From Flavobacterium buctense (lineage in GTDB: Bacteria > Bacteroidota > Bacteroidia > Flavobacteriales > Flavobacteriaceae), in assembly GCF_014486695.1 (NCBI RefSeq), contig NZ_JACTAB010000001.1:682001-746000 (forward strand): a stretch of 64,000 bases of DNA, in the 5' to 3' direction. Each line of letters opens with the position of its first letter. Position 1 is the stretch's first letter. The translations under genes and the position numbers were made by a program. Shown piece by piece: positions 7,601 through 17,358 of this stretch. A model generated the notes under the pieces. That model saw nothing but the letters and a program-made list of their open reading frames with translations. It had not been told where the DNA came from and made no database searches.

Positions 7601-7987
7601 ATGGAGAGAAAAATAACCGGAGTTGCAGTTGTATTAGGAATGACCGCAATTATTTTGGGGGCTTTTGGTGCTCATGCTTTAAAAAAACAGTTGACGGTTG
7701 AGGAACTGATTACTTTTGAAACAGGTGTTAAATATCAGCTGTATCATGCGCTGTTTTTGTTGTTTTTGGGAGTGACAACTTTGGTGACTGAAAAGAGTAA
7801 AAAAACGATCTTTCAGTTGGTTGTTTTGGGCGTAATTTTCTTCTCGGGTTCGATTTATGTATTGGCGACTAAAACCATATCAGGAATTGATTTTAAACCT
7901 TTAGGAATTTTAACACCTATCGGTGGAGCCTTATTAATACTGGGCTGGACCATTTTATTATGGAGCATCCTGAAAGATAAAAGATAA
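7601..7987 (+). CDS. DUF423 family membrane protein
   Basis: A 128 aa integral membrane protein of the DUF423/YgdD family. GMTAIILGAFGAHALKKQL, FETGVKYQLYHALFLLFLG and the conserved LTPIGGALLILGW block are diagnostic. Four membrane helices are visible at about residues 7-24, 45-62, 70-90 and 103-122. No activity is established. A -7 box TAAATTTG (7568-7575) lies 25 bases before the ATG. It is divergent from DUF3108 and appears to be a single-gene unit upstream of pckA. Confidence 0.9.
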   Translation: MERKITGVAVVLGMTAIILGAFGAHALKKQLTVEELITFETGVKYQLYHALFLLFLGVTTLVTEKSKKTIFQLVVLGVIFFSGSIYVLATKTISGIDFKPLGILTPIGGALLILGWTILLWSILKDKR

Positions 7988-8025
7988 TATTTTAATAAAA
8001 AAAATAGTTTCTAAAATTTAATTTT

Positions 8026-8033
8026 TACCTTTG
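8026..8033 (+). promoter_or_regulatory. -7 box of pckA
   Basis: TACCTTTG fits the Bacteroidota -7 consensus TAnnTTTG, 35 bases before the pckA ATG. No clear TTTG is seen at -33. Confidence 0.6.
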
Positions 8034-8068
8034 TCGTCGGATTCATAATACAACACAAACTAAATTTT

Positions 8069-9694
8069 ATGGAGAACTACGCTCAAATTACGAAATCGAT
8101 TTCGTTAGAACAATACGGAATCAAAAACGTTCAAGAAATTATCCACAATCCTTCTTTCGAAAAATTATACAATGATGAGTTAAATCCAAGCTTACAAGGT
8201 TACGAAAAAGGACAACTTACAGAATTAGGAGCGGTAAATGTAATGACCGGTGTTTTTACCGGTAGGTCTCCAAAAGACAAATACATAGTTAAAGACAATA
8301 TCACCGAAAATACTATTTGGTGGACTTCAGACAAAGCGGTTAACGACAACAAACCGATCAATCAAAACACTTGGGAAGCTTTAAAAGAAACTACAGTTGA
8401 CCAACTTTCAGGAAAAAAATTATATGTGGTAGATGCTTTTTGCGGTGCCAATGAAAATACGAGATTAAAAGTACGCTTCATTATGGAAGTGGCTTGGCAA
8501 GCACATTTTGTAACCAATATGTTTATCCGTCCAACGGAAGAAGAATTGGCCAATTTCGGCGAGCCTGATTTCATTGTAATGAATGGTTCTAAAACTTCTT
8601 TTAAAGATTACGCCGCTCACGGTTTGAATTCTGAGGTTTACGTAGCGTTCAATTTAACCGAAAAAATGCAGTTGATTGGTGGTACTTGGTACGGTGGTGA
8701 GATGAAAAAAGGAATGTTCGCCATGATGAACTACTATTTGCCATTACAAGGAATTGCGTCAATGCACTGTTCAGCCAATAAAGGAAAAGACGGCGATGTT
8801 GCCGTTTTCTTCGGATTGTCGGGAACAGGAAAAACGACTTTGTCTACAGACCCAAAACGCGAATTAATCGGTGACGATGAACACGGTTGGGACAATGAAG
8901 GTGTTTTCAATTTTGAAGGCGGTTGTTATGCTAAAACGATTGACTTAAGCAAAGAAAACGAACCTGATATTTATGGCGCTATCAAACGCGATGCGTTACT
9001 GGAAAACGTAACGGTCGATGCCGATGGAGTTATCGATTTCAAAGATGGTTCGGTGACTCAAAACACCCGTGTTTCTTATCCGATTTATCACATTCATAAT
9101 ATTGTTAAACCAATTTCTAAAGCCGGTCACGCGACTAAAGTTATCTTCCTAACGGCAGATGCTTTTGGGGTAATGCCACCGGTTTCTAAATTAACGCCGG
9201 AACAAACCCAATACTATTTTCTTTCAGGTTTTACAGCCAAATTAGCTGGAACAGAAAGAGGTGTTACTCAGCCTGAGCCAACATTTTCAGCGTGTTTTGG
9301 GAAAGCATTTTTAACTTTGCATCCTACAAAATACGGCGCAGAATTGGTGAAAAAAATGGAAGAAAATAATGCTACTGCATACATGGTAAATACCGGTTGG
9401 AACGGAACAGGAAAACGTATTTCGATTAAAGATACTCGAGCGATTATTGATGCTATTTTAGATGGCTCGATTGAAAAAGCGGAAACCAAAACGATTCCGG
9501 TATTCAATTTGACTGTGCCAACAGCATTACACGATGTGAATCCTGCGATTTTAGACCCGAGAGATACTTACACGGATGCAGCTGAATGGAGCGAAAAAGC
9601 AACTGATTTGGCTTCAAGATTCATTAAAAATTTCGCTCAATATACCGATAACGAGCAAGGGCAAAGCTTAGTAGAAGCCGGGCCACAGGTATAA
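8069..9694 (+). CDS. pckA: Phosphoenolpyruvate carboxykinase (ATP)
   Basis: ATP-dependent PEP carboxykinase, 541 aa, converting oxaloacetate and ATP to PEP, CO2 and ADP at the entry of gluconeogenesis. Visible motifs: [12 protein letters not shown] (about 67-78), [14 protein letters not shown], the kinase P-loop [11 protein letters not shown] at about 249-259, and [10 protein letters not shown] with the metal and substrate aspartates directly after. Length and motif order match the family. It is followed by a strong bidirectional terminator shared with hemD, so it is monocistronic. Confidence 0.98.
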   Translation: MENYAQITKSISLEQYGIKNVQEIIHNPSFEKLYNDELNPSLQGYEKGQLTELGAVNVMTGVFTGRSPKDKYIVKDNITENTIWWTSDKAVNDNKPINQNTWEALKETTVDQLSGKKLYVVDAFCGANENTRLKVRFIMEVAWQAHFVTNMFIRPTEEELANFGEPDFIVMNGSKTSFKDYAAHGLNSEVYVAFNLTEKMQLIGGTWYGGEMKKGMFAMMNYYLPLQGIASMHCSANKGKDGDVAVFFGLSGTGKTTLSTDPKRELIGDDEHGWDNEGVFNFEGGCYAKTIDLSKENEPDIYGAIKRDALLENVTVDADGVIDFKDGSVTQNTRVSYPIYHIHNIVKPISKAGHATKVIFLTADAFGVMPPVSKLTPEQTQYYFLSGFTAKLAGTERGVTQPEPTFSACFGKAFLTLHPTKYGAELVKKMEENNATAYMVNTGWNGTGKRISIKDTRAIIDAILDGSIEKAETKTIPVFNLTVPTALHDVNPAILDPRDTYTDAAEWSEKATDLASRFIKNFAQYTDNEQGQSLVEAGPQV

Positions 9695-9713
9695 CAAACT
9701 AACCTAACCAAAG

Positions 9714-9745
9714 AAAAAAGCCATTCATATTGAATGGCTTTTTTT
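9714..9745. terminator. Bidirectional terminator pckA/hemD
   Basis: Stem AGCCATTCA / TGAATGGCT with A run before and T run after, so it works for the convergent pckA (+) and hemD (-). Confidence 0.92.
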
Positions 9746-9764
9746 GATTTATATGGAAGATGTA

Positions 9765-10523
9765 TTATTTTCCTTTGTTCGCGTCAGCGATATACTTTTC
9801 TAAAGCCATAGTCATTGATGGGGTTTCCGGTGTTGGCGCTAAAATGTCTATACGTAATCCGTGTTCTAAAGCTTCCTTTTGAGTGGTGCTTCCAAAAACA
9901 GCAATACGCGTATTGTTTTGTTGGAAATCAGGGAAGTTTTTGAATAATGATTTGATTCCGGTTGGGCTAAAGAAAGCCAAAACATCATAATAAACATCTG
10001 CCAAATCAGACAAATCACTCATTACGGTTTTATAGAATGTGGCTTGTGTCCAATCGACTTTTAAATTGTTCAGTGTTTGTGGTACGTCATAATTCAATTG
10101 GTCTGAAGCCGGTAAGAGGAATTTCTCTTCTTTGTATTTTTTAATTAAGGGAGACAAATCGACAAAGTCTTTTTGACCCACATATATTTTGCGTTTTCTG
10201 TATACCACATATTTCTGTAGGTAGAAAGCTATCGCTTCCGATTGGCAAAAATATTTTAAATCTTCCGGAACTTTATAGCGCATCTCTTCAGCCACTCTAA
10301 AAAAGTGATCTACCGAATTTCTACTGGTCAAAATTATGGCCGTATAGTTGTTGAGATCAATTTTTTGAGCCCTAACATCTTTCGCACTAACTCCTTCGAC
10401 ATGTATAAACGGGCGGAAATCAACTTTTACCTTGTGCTTCTGTTGCAGTTCAAAATAAGGTGAATTCTCTACCTTAGGTTCTGGTTGTGACACCAAAATT
10501 GTTTTCACTTTCAAATTTGACAT
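9765..10523 (-). CDS. hemD: Uroporphyrinogen-III synthase
   Basis: A 252 aa HemD-family protein that cyclises hydroxymethylbilane to uroporphyrinogen III in haem biosynthesis. The two-domain pattern is visible: IILTSRNSVDHFF (about 63-75), CQSEAIAFYL in the hinge, YDVLAFFSPTGIKSLF (about 178-193), RIAVFGSTTQKEALEHG and the C-terminal APTPETPSMTMALEKYI. HemD sequences are poorly conserved, but these blocks are the usual ones. It is preceded by the DUF4271 gene with a 10-base gap, so the two form an operon; I know this pair from other Flavobacteria. Confidence 0.88.
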   Translation of the reverse strand: MSNLKVKTILVSQPEPKVENSPYFELQQKHKVKVDFRPFIHVEGVSAKDVRAQKIDLNNYTAIILTSRNSVDHFFRVAEEMRYKVPEDLKYFCQSEAIAFYLQKYVVYRKRKIYVGQKDFVDLSPLIKKYKEEKFLLPASDQLNYDVPQTLNNLKVDWTQATFYKTVMSDLSDLADVYYDVLAFFSPTGIKSLFKNFPDFQQNNTRIAVFGSTTQKEALEHGLRIDILAPTPETPSMTMALEKYIADANKGK

Positions 10524-10533
10524 TCTTAATGTG

Positions 10534-11199
10534 CTAATTTTTTGTAATCAAATAATATATAAAATAGTACGGTGCTATTTCGAGTGCGCAAAGATACAAA
10601 ATAAAATAAAACAACTTCCCGATGATTAAGTTTTGATAAATCTTCAACGAAATCAAATAAGAATACATGTTTATTATTAAAATCACACCAATAGTGCAAA
10701 AAATAAAAACATTTGATGAATTATCGTTATAAAACAAGTAGATGTTTACAGGCAATAACAACAAGCCTATGAATGTACGGTAGCTTACTTTCTGTAAATT
10801 GAGCTGCTCGGTGAATTCTTCGATATTAAATGTTGTAGCAATAATTTTTTCGATTAAAAATTTGGAAAGTACAAAAACACCAAAGAATGTAAAAATCCGT
10901 AGGAAAAGAATCCAATCGGTTTTGGAAACATAACCAAAATGACTTAGCGCTATTTGAATAAAAAACGAAAACGAAATAATTTGAACAATGAATAATAGAA
11001 TGGTGAAGCCACTCATCAAATGGGAAGTGTCTTTGTAAACCTTAATGTATTTATCTGAAACTAAAATCTTCAAAAAATCATTGAATCTAGTTTCAAAAGC
11101 ACTACGGGTTATCGCAATTAAAGCAAACGAAAAAACAAAAAGATAAGTGGCCCAATCTTGGGTTTCAATAACTCTCGGCGATAAAACTGTTTCTATCAT
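10534..11199 (-). CDS. DUF4271 membrane protein
   Basis: A 221 aa polytopic membrane protein of the DUF4271 type. Starts with a short tail ending RVIETQDWATYLF and the signature AFETRFNDFLKILVSDKY, followed by five to six hydrophobic segments and a final YFIYYLI. The function is not known. It directly precedes hemD (10-base gap) and is divergent from the glycosyltransferase at 11307. The constant pairing with hemD suggests a role linked to haem or membrane assembly, which is inference only. Confidence 0.82.
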   Translation of the reverse strand: MIETVLSPRVIETQDWATYLFVFSFALIAITRSAFETRFNDFLKILVSDKYIKVYKDTSHLMSGFTILLFIVQIISFSFFIQIALSHFGYVSKTDWILFLRIFTFFGVFVLSKFLIEKIIATTFNIEEFTEQLNLQKVSYRTFIGLLLLPVNIYLFYNDNSSNVFIFCTIGVILIINMYSYLISLKIYQNLIIGKLFYFILYLCALEIAPYYFIYYLITKN

Positions 11200-11255
11200 A
11201 ATCCCGACAAAATTACTAATTTTTTATTTGTTAAATTATTATATAATTATTAAGA

Positions 11256-11283
11256 TTGGGCGAAGATAAAAAGTTTATTTTTG
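11256..11283 (+). promoter_or_regulatory. Promoter of the glycosyltransferase gene
   Basis: TTG (11256-11258), 17 bases, TATTTTTG (11276-11283), 24 bases before the chosen ATG. It lies inside the longest open frame, so it also argues for the downstream start. Confidence 0.65.
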
Positions 11284-11306
11284 CATCGAAGTATGACTAC
11301 AACTAT

Positions 11307-12032
11307 ATGAGCGACGGTATTGTAATTATTCCTACCTATAACGAAATTGAAAACATCGAAAGTATTATTCGAGCTGTTTTTGCTTTACCAAAAACGTTTC
11401 ATGTTTTAATTGTTGATGATAATTCACCTGATAAAACTGCCGCTAAGGTAATTGAGCTGCAAAAAGAATTTCCAACCCAATTGTTTCTGGCTTCCAGAAC
11501 AAAAAAAGCCGGATTGGGAACTGCTTATGTTCACGGGTTCAAATGGGCTTTGAAAAACAATTATCATTATATTTTTGAAATGGATGCTGATTTTTCACAC
11601 AACCCAAATGATTTAGAAAGGTTGTATGATTGTTGTGTCAAAGAGGGTGCTGATTTGGCCATTGGTTCGCGTTATGTGACCGGAGTGAATGTGGTGAATT
11701 GGCCCTTGAGCCGAGTGTTATTGTCGTATTTTGCTTCTGTTTATGTGCGAATGATCACCGGGATGAAAATTATGGATGCCACCGCCGGATTTATTTGTTA
11801 CAGAAAAGAAGTTTTAGAGAAAATAAATTTGGACGCCATCAAGTTCATAGGTTATGCGTTTCAAATAGAAATGAAATACAGGGCTTTTGCCAAAAATTTT
11901 AACATACAGGAAGTCCCCGTTATCTTTACAGATAGGACTAAAGGACAATCTAAAATGAGTGGCGCCATTATCAAAGAGGCCATTTTCGGAGTGATCTCTC
12001 TGAGAATAAGGAAATTTTTCAACCGATTATAA
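11307..12032 (+). CDS. Polyprenol monophosphomannose synthase-like GT2
   Basis: A 241 aa family 2 glycosyltransferase resembling dolichol/polyprenol-phosphate mannose synthase, which moves a sugar from a nucleotide donor to a lipid phosphate at the inner face of the membrane. Motifs: IVIIPTYNEIENI at the N-terminus, LIVDDNSPDKT, EMDADFSHNPNDL (DXD metal site), GSRYVTG, and the RTKGQSKM block near the C-terminus. There is no membrane domain, so it is the short, soluble DPM1 type. The frame extends to a TTG at 11256, but the promoter lies there. pyrC follows after 11 bases. Confidence 0.9.
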   Translation: MSDGIVIIPTYNEIENIESIIRAVFALPKTFHVLIVDDNSPDKTAAKVIELQKEFPTQLFLASRTKKAGLGTAYVHGFKWALKNNYHYIFEMDADFSHNPNDLERLYDCCVKEGADLAIGSRYVTGVNVVNWPLSRVLLSYFASVYVRMITGMKIMDATAGFICYRKEVLEKINLDAIKFIGYAFQIEMKYRAFAKNFNIQEVPVIFTDRTKGQSKMSGAIIKEAIFGVISLRIRKFFNRL

Positions 12033-12043
12033 AATACCCAAAA

Positions 12044-13384
12044 ATGAGTACCGTTTTAATTAAGAATGCCAAAATTGTAAATGAAGGAAAGGTTTTTGAA
12101 GGCGATGTTTTGATTGAAAACGAATTTATTGTCGAAATAGCCGAAAGCATCAGCGCCAAATCTGCGAGTTGTAAAATCATCGATGCCGAAGGCAGTTATT
12201 TGATTCCGGGTGCCATTGATGACCAAGTGCATTTCCGCGAACCCGGACTTACCCACAAAGGCGATATCGCTTCCGAAAGTCGGGCTGCTGTTGCCGGTGG
12301 AATCACTTCATTCATTGAACAACCCAATACGGTTCCCAATGCGGTTACCCAAGAACTTTTAGAAGATAAGTACCAAATTGCAGCCAAAACATCTTATGCG
12401 AATTATTCGTTTATGATGGGTGGAACCAACGACAATTTAGAAGAAGTGTTGAAAACCAATCCGAAGAATGTGGCCGGAATCAAGTTGTTTCTAGGTTCGT
12501 CAACGGGAAATATGTTGGTGGATAATGAGGAAACTTTGGAGAAAATATTTTCATCTACCAAAATGCTGATTGCTGTGCATTGCGAAGATGAAGCGACCAT
12601 TAAAGCCAACTTAGAACGATACAAATTGCAGTTTGGGGAAGATATTCCGGTAGAATTTCACCATTTAATCCGAAGTGAGGAAGCCTGCTATTTATCGTCT
12701 TCCAAAGCAATTGCCTTAGCTCAAAAAACCGGTGCAAGATTGCATGTTTTTCATTTGTCAACGGCGAAGGAAATGGATTTGTTTACCAACAAAATTCCGT
12801 TAGAGGAAAAGCAGATTACAGCCGAAGTTTGTATCCATCATTTATGGTTCTCTGATGCCGATTATAAAACCAAAGGCAATTTGATCAAATGGAATCCGGC
12901 AGTAAAAACCGCAGAAGACCGAGACGCTTTGTGGAAGGCATTGTTGGATGACCGAATTGATGTCATTGCGACGGATCATGCACCTCATACCTTGGAAGAA
13001 AAAAAGCAAACGTATTTAAAAGCACCATCCGGCGGTCCTTTAGTACAACACGCTGTAGTAGCCATGTTTGAAGCTGCGCACCAAGGCAAAATTTCGATTG
13101 AAAAGATAGTTGAAAAGATGTGTCACAATCCGGCAAAGATTTTCAAAATTGAAAAGCGAGGATTCATCAAAGAAGGGTATTATGCCGATTTGGTTTTAGT
13201 CAATACCGGTTTGCCATGGAACGTGAAGAAAGAAAATATTTTGGCCAAATGCGGATGGTCTCCATTTGAAGGCTATAATTTTAAATCGAGAATTACCCAT
13301 ACTTTTGTAAATGGAGAATTGGTTTATAAGAACTTTAAAGTAAGCGAAAACCCTGTTGGGAAGCGATTGCTGTTTGACAGATAA
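12044..13384 (+). CDS. pyrC: Dihydroorotase
   Basis: A 446 aa class I dihydroorotase of the amidohydrolase family, closing the dihydroorotate ring in pyrimidine synthesis. Metal-site motifs: IDDQVHFREPGLTHKG (about 58-73), the lysine of GIKLFLGSSTG, AVHCEDE, LHVFHLST and IATDHAPHTLEEK. In the usual first motif HxH the first histidine is replaced by Gln61 (QVH). I recall this from other Bacteroidota, so it may be a lineage trait, but it deserves a check. The gene sits in an operon with the upstream glycosyltransferase and the DUF4296 gene. Confidence 0.93.
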   Translation: MSTVLIKNAKIVNEGKVFEGDVLIENEFIVEIAESISAKSASCKIIDAEGSYLIPGAIDDQVHFREPGLTHKGDIASESRAAVAGGITSFIEQPNTVPNAVTQELLEDKYQIAAKTSYANYSFMMGGTNDNLEEVLKTNPKNVAGIKLFLGSSTGNMLVDNEETLEKIFSSTKMLIAVHCEDEATIKANLERYKLQFGEDIPVEFHHLIRSEEACYLSSSKAIALAQKTGARLHVFHLSTAKEMDLFTNKIPLEEKQITAEVCIHHLWFSDADYKTKGNLIKWNPAVKTAEDRDALWKALLDDRIDVIATDHAPHTLEEKKQTYLKAPSGGPLVQHAVVAMFEAAHQGKISIEKIVEKMCHNPAKIFKIEKRGFIKEGYYADLVLVNTGLPWNVKKENILAKCGWSPFEGYNFKSRITHTFVNGELVYKNFKVSENPVGKRLLFDR

Positions 13385-13436
13385 AATGATTTGGATGAAA
13401 CCGATGTCCTCGAATTCCCTAGTAAAATTGTTTAGC

Positions 13437-13817
13437 ATGAGTAAAAGAAGTATTTTGATTGGATTGCTGTTGGCGTTTATCAGTTGTAACGATACAATCG
13501 ATAAGCCTAATAACCTAATTGAAAAGGACAAGATGGTAGATATTTTGTATGACATTTCATTGTTAGAAGCCATAAAATCTCAGAATATAAATGGTGGAAT
13601 CAGCAACAAGAACGCTAATGCATATTTGTACAAGAAATATAAAATCGACAGTATTCAGTTTGCCCAAAGCAACAAATACTATGCTGCGGATGTTGAGGAA
13701 TACAAAAAAATGTTTGAAGAAGTCAAAACCAGACTCGAAGAGCAGATAAAAAAAAACAGTGGTAATCCCAATGAAGGAAATGCTCCGATTAATCCGGATG
13801 TACCACAAGTACAGTAG
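13437..13817 (+). CDS. DUF4296 lipoprotein
   Basis: A 126 aa lipoprotein. Starting at the ATG 13437 the product begins MSKRSILIGLLLAFISC, a lipoprotein signal with the cysteine at residue 17. The body matches DUF4296: KDKMVDILYDISLLEA followed by YLYKKYKIDSIQFAQSNKYYA. The last 30 residues are a charged, low-complexity tail (NSGNPNEGNAPINPD). The longer frame overlapping pyrC from 13356 would hide the signal peptide, so I reject it. Function unknown; in Flavobacteria I know it next to pyrC, as here. Confidence 0.82.
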   Translation: MSKRSILIGLLLAFISCNDTIDKPNNLIEKDKMVDILYDISLLEAIKSQNINGGISNKNANAYLYKKYKIDSIQFAQSNKYYAADVEEYKKMFEEVKTRLEEQIKKNSGNPNEGNAPINPDVPQVQ

Positions 13818-14816
13818 TTATTTTTGTTGATAATCCACCACTTCTTGAACCACCGAATCAATGCTTTGAAACTCAAAATTCAGAGCATTTTTTATTTTGT
13901 CATTGGAGATACTATCATCAGATAGTATGGCGTTAACGCTGTATTTAGACAGTTGTCTTTTGGTTCTGAAGAAAGTCGCCAAAAACCAATCCAATCGCCA
14001 GGCGATGGCGAGCATCCAAGGTTTGGCTTCTGTTTTTGGTTTTTTGGCTTTTAGTTTTTCGGCTATGGTATAAATTGCTTCTTTGAAGGTCAGGTTTTCA
14101 GCTATGAGGGAAAATCTTTCGCCGTTAATGTCACTTTTCAGCAATTCTATCATGATTTTAACCACATCGGTCACGCCGACATAACCGGTGGAGCCCTTGG
14201 TGTAAAACGGAAATCCTTTTTTTACCGAAGTAAAGAAGACTCCGCTTCCTTGTTCCCAAAAGCCTGTTCCGAAAATCACGCCCGGATTGACAATAACGAC
14301 TTGCAAACCTTCTTGTTGACCACGCCAAATTTCCATTTCGGCACCATATTTTGAGATGGCGTAATCGCTATGTGCTGCTTCGGGATTCCATTCTGTTTCT
14401 TCGGTGATTTGTTTTTCGTGGGGTTTTAAATCGCCCAAAGCGGCAATCGAGCTAACGTGGCAAAGCTTTTTTACTTTGAAGTCTAAGCACAAATTGACAA
14501 TATTGGCTGTGCCTTCGATGTTGGTTTTTCGGAGTTGGTCTTCATCATTGGGGTCATAGGAAATCAAGGCCGCGCAGTGGTAAACGTAGGCTATATTTTG
14601 AAAAGCAATTTCTAAGGACGGAATGTCGATGATATCGGCTTCAACCCAGTCAATTTTGGAGAATAAAGCTTCTTTTTGGTAAAGGTAAAACAGTGATTTG
14701 GTCTTTTCAATGGATTTTTTATTTCGGTAAATGGCGCGAATACCCACTTCATTTTCTGCCAATTGCAGCAGCAAATGTGCGCCGACCAAACCCGTTCCGC
14801 CTGTGACTAATATCAT
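13818..14816 (-). CDS. NAD-dependent epimerase/dehydratase family protein
   Basis: A 332 aa extended short-chain dehydrogenase. It starts with the Rossmann motif LVTGGTGLVGAHLL, has VYHCAALISYDP, the active-site serine region HVSSIAALGD, and the catalytic YxxxK as YAISKYGAE (about residue 152-160), then VVIVNPGVIFG. Substrate not evident; relatives include 3-beta-HSD/DFR-like reductases. The stop codon directly abuts the convergent DUF4296 gene. A 7-base-periodic repeat lies just upstream of its ATG. Confidence 0.88.
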   Translation of the reverse strand: MILVTGGTGLVGAHLLLQLAENEVGIRAIYRNKKSIEKTKSLFYLYQKEALFSKIDWVEADIIDIPSLEIAFQNIAYVYHCAALISYDPNDEDQLRKTNIEGTANIVNLCLDFKVKKLCHVSSIAALGDLKPHEKQITEETEWNPEAAHSDYAISKYGAEMEIWRGQQEGLQVVIVNPGVIFGTGFWEQGSGVFFTSVKKGFPFYTKGSTGYVGVTDVVKIMIELLKSDINGERFSLIAENLTFKEAIYTIAEKLKAKKPKTEAKPWMLAIAWRLDWFLATFFRTKRQLSKYSVNAILSDDSISNDKIKNALNFEFQSIDSVVQEVVDYQQK

Positions 14817-14822
14817 TTAGCG

Positions 14823-14856
14823 AAATTACGAATTAGAAATTACGAATTAGAAATTA
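14823..14856. repeat. Heptad array AAATTAC/GAATTAG
   Basis: Two perfect 14-base copies AAATTACGAATTAG plus AAATTA; each copy is two 7-base words. It is located 7 bases upstream of the epimerase start. No reverse-complement arm is seen here. Confidence 0.75.
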
Positions 14857-14889
14857 TTTTGAGTTTCCAAGTAAGCGAAAAGACTTTCT

Positions 14890-14970
14890 TTTAGCCCTGA
14901 TTGTAGCGACTACCGCGTAGTGCGGAAAGCAGGAACACGGATTACTGATAAATCCCGAGCCTTTCGCTCC
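14890..14970 (-). repeat. Dispersed GGAGCGAA...GGGCTAA element, copy C
   Basis: On the minus strand it starts GGAGCGAAAGGCTCGGG and ends CAATCAGGGCTAAA, with TTTCCGCACTACGCGGTAG in the middle. It lies just upstream of the tyrS promoter. Confidence 0.75.
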
Positions 14971-14988
14971 TAAATAATCAATTCTCAT

Positions 14989-14996
14989 TATATTTG
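14989..14996 (+). promoter_or_regulatory. -7 box of tyrS
   Basis: TATATTTG, 19 bases before the ATG at 15015. It overlaps the alternative TTG start at 14994, which supports the ATG. Confidence 0.7.
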
Positions 14997-15014
14997 CGCA
15001 AATTTGATTACACG

Positions 15015-16307
15015 ATGAGAAATTTAGTAGCAGAATTGCAATGGCGTGGCTTGGTTCACGATATGATGCCCGGAACTGAGGAGCAACTTTTAAAGGAAAT
15101 GACCACGACTTATATTGGGTTTGACCCAACCAGTGATTCGTTGCATATTGGGAGTTTGGTGCCGATTATTTTGTTGGTTCATTTAGAAAAATTTGGGCAC
15201 AAACCTATTGCTTTGGTTGGTGGTGCTACGGGTATGATTGGCGATCCATCGGGGAAATCGGATGAGCGAAACTTGTTGGATGAAGCGACTTTAGAGAAAA
15301 ATGTGGCCGGCATCAAAGCGGTTTTGTCACGCTTTTTAGATTTTAATTCGACGGCAGCTAATGCGCCGATTTTGGTGAACAATTATGATTGGATGAAAGA
15401 CTTTTCGTTTATCAATTTTGCGCGTGATGTGGGTAAAAGAATTACCGTAAACTACATGATGGCAAAGGATTCTGTGAAGAAAAGATTGAGCGCGGAAGGT
15501 GAAGGCATGAGTTTTACGGAGTTTACGTACCAATTGATTCAAGGCTATGATTTTCATCATTTGTACAAAACCCATAACTGTTTGTTGCAAATGGGCGGAA
15601 GCGACCAATGGGGAAATATCACAACGGGAACCGAATTAGTGCGCAGAATGAATGGTGAAGGTGCCAAAGCTTACGCGATGACTTGTCCGTTAATTACGAA
15701 AGCAGATGGTTCTAAATTCGGGAAATCCGAAGGTGGAAATGTTTGGTTGACTGCGGATAAGACTTCGGTTTATAAGTTTTACCAATTTTGGTTGAACACC
15801 ACCGATGTTGATGCCGAGAAATACAGTAAGATTTTCACGTTTTTAGATAAAGAAACCATTGATGCTTTGATTGCTGAGCACCAAACAGCGCCGCATTTGC
15901 GGGTGTTGCAAAAACGTTTGGCGGAAGAAGTGACGACTTTTGTACACGGCAAAGAAGAGTTAGAGAAAGCGGTTTTTGCTTCGGGTGCCTTTTTTAGTCC
16001 GACGATGGATGATTTGAAAAAGTTGGACACGAAGACTTTCTTAGAAGTTTTTGAAGGCGTTCCGCAAGCGGAAGTAGCGAAGGCAGATTTAGCAAATGGT
16101 TTGGATATGATTGCAGCGCTTTCGGCTAAGACCGGTTTCTTGGCTTCGAATAGTGATGCGCGTCGCGAGTTGCAACAAAATTCGATTTCGTTGAACAAAG
16201 AAAAAGTAGCGGCTGATTATTTAGTTACGGAAAAAGATTTAATCAACGGTCAGTTTTTGATGTTGCAAAAGGGAAAGAAGAATTACTATTTAATTAAGGT
16301 TATATAA
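15015..16307 (+). CDS. tyrS: Tyrosine-tRNA ligase
   Basis: Class I tyrosyl-tRNA synthetase, 430 aa. [19 protein letters not shown] carries the HIGH-type motif (HIGS, about residue 42), followed by [17 protein letters not shown]; the [14 protein letters not shown] block binds tyrosine, and KFGKSEGG near residue 233 is the KMSKS equivalent. The C-terminal S4-like RNA-binding domain ([20 protein letters not shown]) is present. The last 8 bases overlap the convergent LuxE-type gene. Confidence 0.97.
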   Translation: MRNLVAELQWRGLVHDMMPGTEEQLLKEMTTTYIGFDPTSDSLHIGSLVPIILLVHLEKFGHKPIALVGGATGMIGDPSGKSDERNLLDEATLEKNVAGIKAVLSRFLDFNSTAANAPILVNNYDWMKDFSFINFARDVGKRITVNYMMAKDSVKKRLSAEGEGMSFTEFTYQLIQGYDFHHLYKTHNCLLQMGGSDQWGNITTGTELVRRMNGEGAKAYAMTCPLITKADGSKFGKSEGGNVWLTADKTSVYKFYQFWLNTTDVDAEKYSKIFTFLDKETIDALIAEHQTAPHLRVLQKRLAEEVTTFVHGKEELEKAVFASGAFFSPTMDDLKKLDTKTFLEVFEGVPQAEVAKADLANGLDMIAALSAKTGFLASNSDARRELQQNSISLNKEKVAADYLVTEKDLINGQFLMLQKGKKNYYLIKVI

Positions 16308-17280
16308 CCATCAGGTTACAACCTCGGATATCAGAATTGTCAAAGCGGCCCAATATTTCGAAAGAATTGTTGGGCTGTTTTTTGCCCAAATCTTGTGTGG
16401 CAATGAACGAACATGAATTGATATTCGCCAAGTCAATCACATTCACACCACCGGTTTTGCCATAATTTACGTAAGTTAAAGCGTCTTCGGTATCACGGAT
16501 TAAAATTTGCATCCAACTTGGACATTCAAAAATACCGTTGCCCAAGGAATACGCTTGCGATAATAATTCGGTCATGCCATATTCAGAATGGATGCTGGAA
16601 ACGCCAAAACCTTGACATAAAATCTCGTGTAACTCTTCGCGGATGATTTCTTTTCGTTTGCCTTTCATGCCGCCGGTTTCCATGATGATGGTGTTTTTGA
16701 GCTGAAAATTTTGTTTTTCAATTAAATCCAATAAAGCATAAGTCACGCCAATTAGGATTACATTTTGCCCGGAATTATCTAACTCAATCAATTTCGAAAT
16801 AAGTTCATCGTAATTGTGCAGGTAAAAGCCGCTGTGTTCGTTGTTGGACAATTCGATTAAATCCTTTACCATATAAATCAAAGACGAACCGTTGCGTTCT
16901 AAATAGGATGGAAGCAAAGCCAAAACGGCGTAGTCTTCGATGTTGCCGTAGAATTCGGAGAATGCTAAGCGATAGCTTTGTTCGTATAACGAAATGTCAG
17001 TGACTAAATGTTTACTAGTAATCATTCCCGTGGTTCCGCTGCTGGTGAAGGTTTCTAGAATCTCATCGGTATTAGAAATTACATCATGGCTTTTAAAAAA
17101 CTGTATCGGTAGAAACGGAATTTGGGGTAATGATTTTACTTTTTGAACATCGGTATTCAGAAAATCACAAAACTCACGATAGACCAAGTTGTTTTCGTAT
17201 TGGTAACGAAAAACCTTTAGCGCTATTTTGTCAAATTGCTTTTGAGAAGAAATGCTGAATATGTCTTGTGGATTGACCAA
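16300..17280 (-). CDS. LuxE/PaaK-type acyl-protein synthetase
   Basis: A 326 aa protein of the LuxE acyl-protein synthetase family (adenylate-forming). Visible: [12 protein letters not shown], the phosphate-binding [15 protein letters not shown] (about 83-97), [19 protein letters not shown], and [15 protein letters not shown] with the conserved YGMTE. No luciferase or reductase genes are near, so it is not a luminescence operon; in Bacteroidota I know such stand-alone genes with unknown acyl substrate. No ATG is available near the N-terminus: the first usable codon is TTG at 17280, with an in-frame stop just upstream. Confidence 0.82.
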   Translation of the reverse strand: MVNPQDIFSISSQKQFDKIALKVFRYQYENNLVYREFCDFLNTDVQKVKSLPQIPFLPIQFFKSHDVISNTDEILETFTSSGTTGMITSKHLVTDISLYEQSYRLAFSEFYGNIEDYAVLALLPSYLERNGSSLIYMVKDLIELSNNEHSGFYLHNYDELISKLIELDNSGQNVILIGVTYALLDLIEKQNFQLKNTIIMETGGMKGKRKEIIREELHEILCQGFGVSSIHSEYGMTELLSQAYSLGNGIFECPSWMQILIRDTEDALTYVNYGKTGGVNVIDLANINSCSFIATQDLGKKQPNNSFEILGRFDNSDIRGCNLMVI

Positions 17281-17310
17281 GGATTATTTTTTGGTAAAAG
17301 TAAGGAAAAT

Positions 17311-17341
17311 AAAAAAGCCCTAACTTACGAAAGGGCTTTTT
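17311..17341 (-). terminator. Terminator of the T9SS gene
   Basis: AAAAAGCCC ... GGGCTTTTT with loop TAACTTACGAAA, 17 bases beyond the stop codon of the T9SS gene. Confidence 0.88.
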
Positions 17342-17358
17342 GATATTGGGATAAACAA

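Noticed and set aside
13356-13436. Extended start of the DUF4296 gene overlapping pyrC
   Set aside because: The downstream ATG gives a clear lipoprotein signal; the extension would destroy it.
16300-17280. Luminescence operon because of the LuxE-type gene
   Set aside because: No luxA, luxB, luxC or luxD nearby; the family has wider roles.
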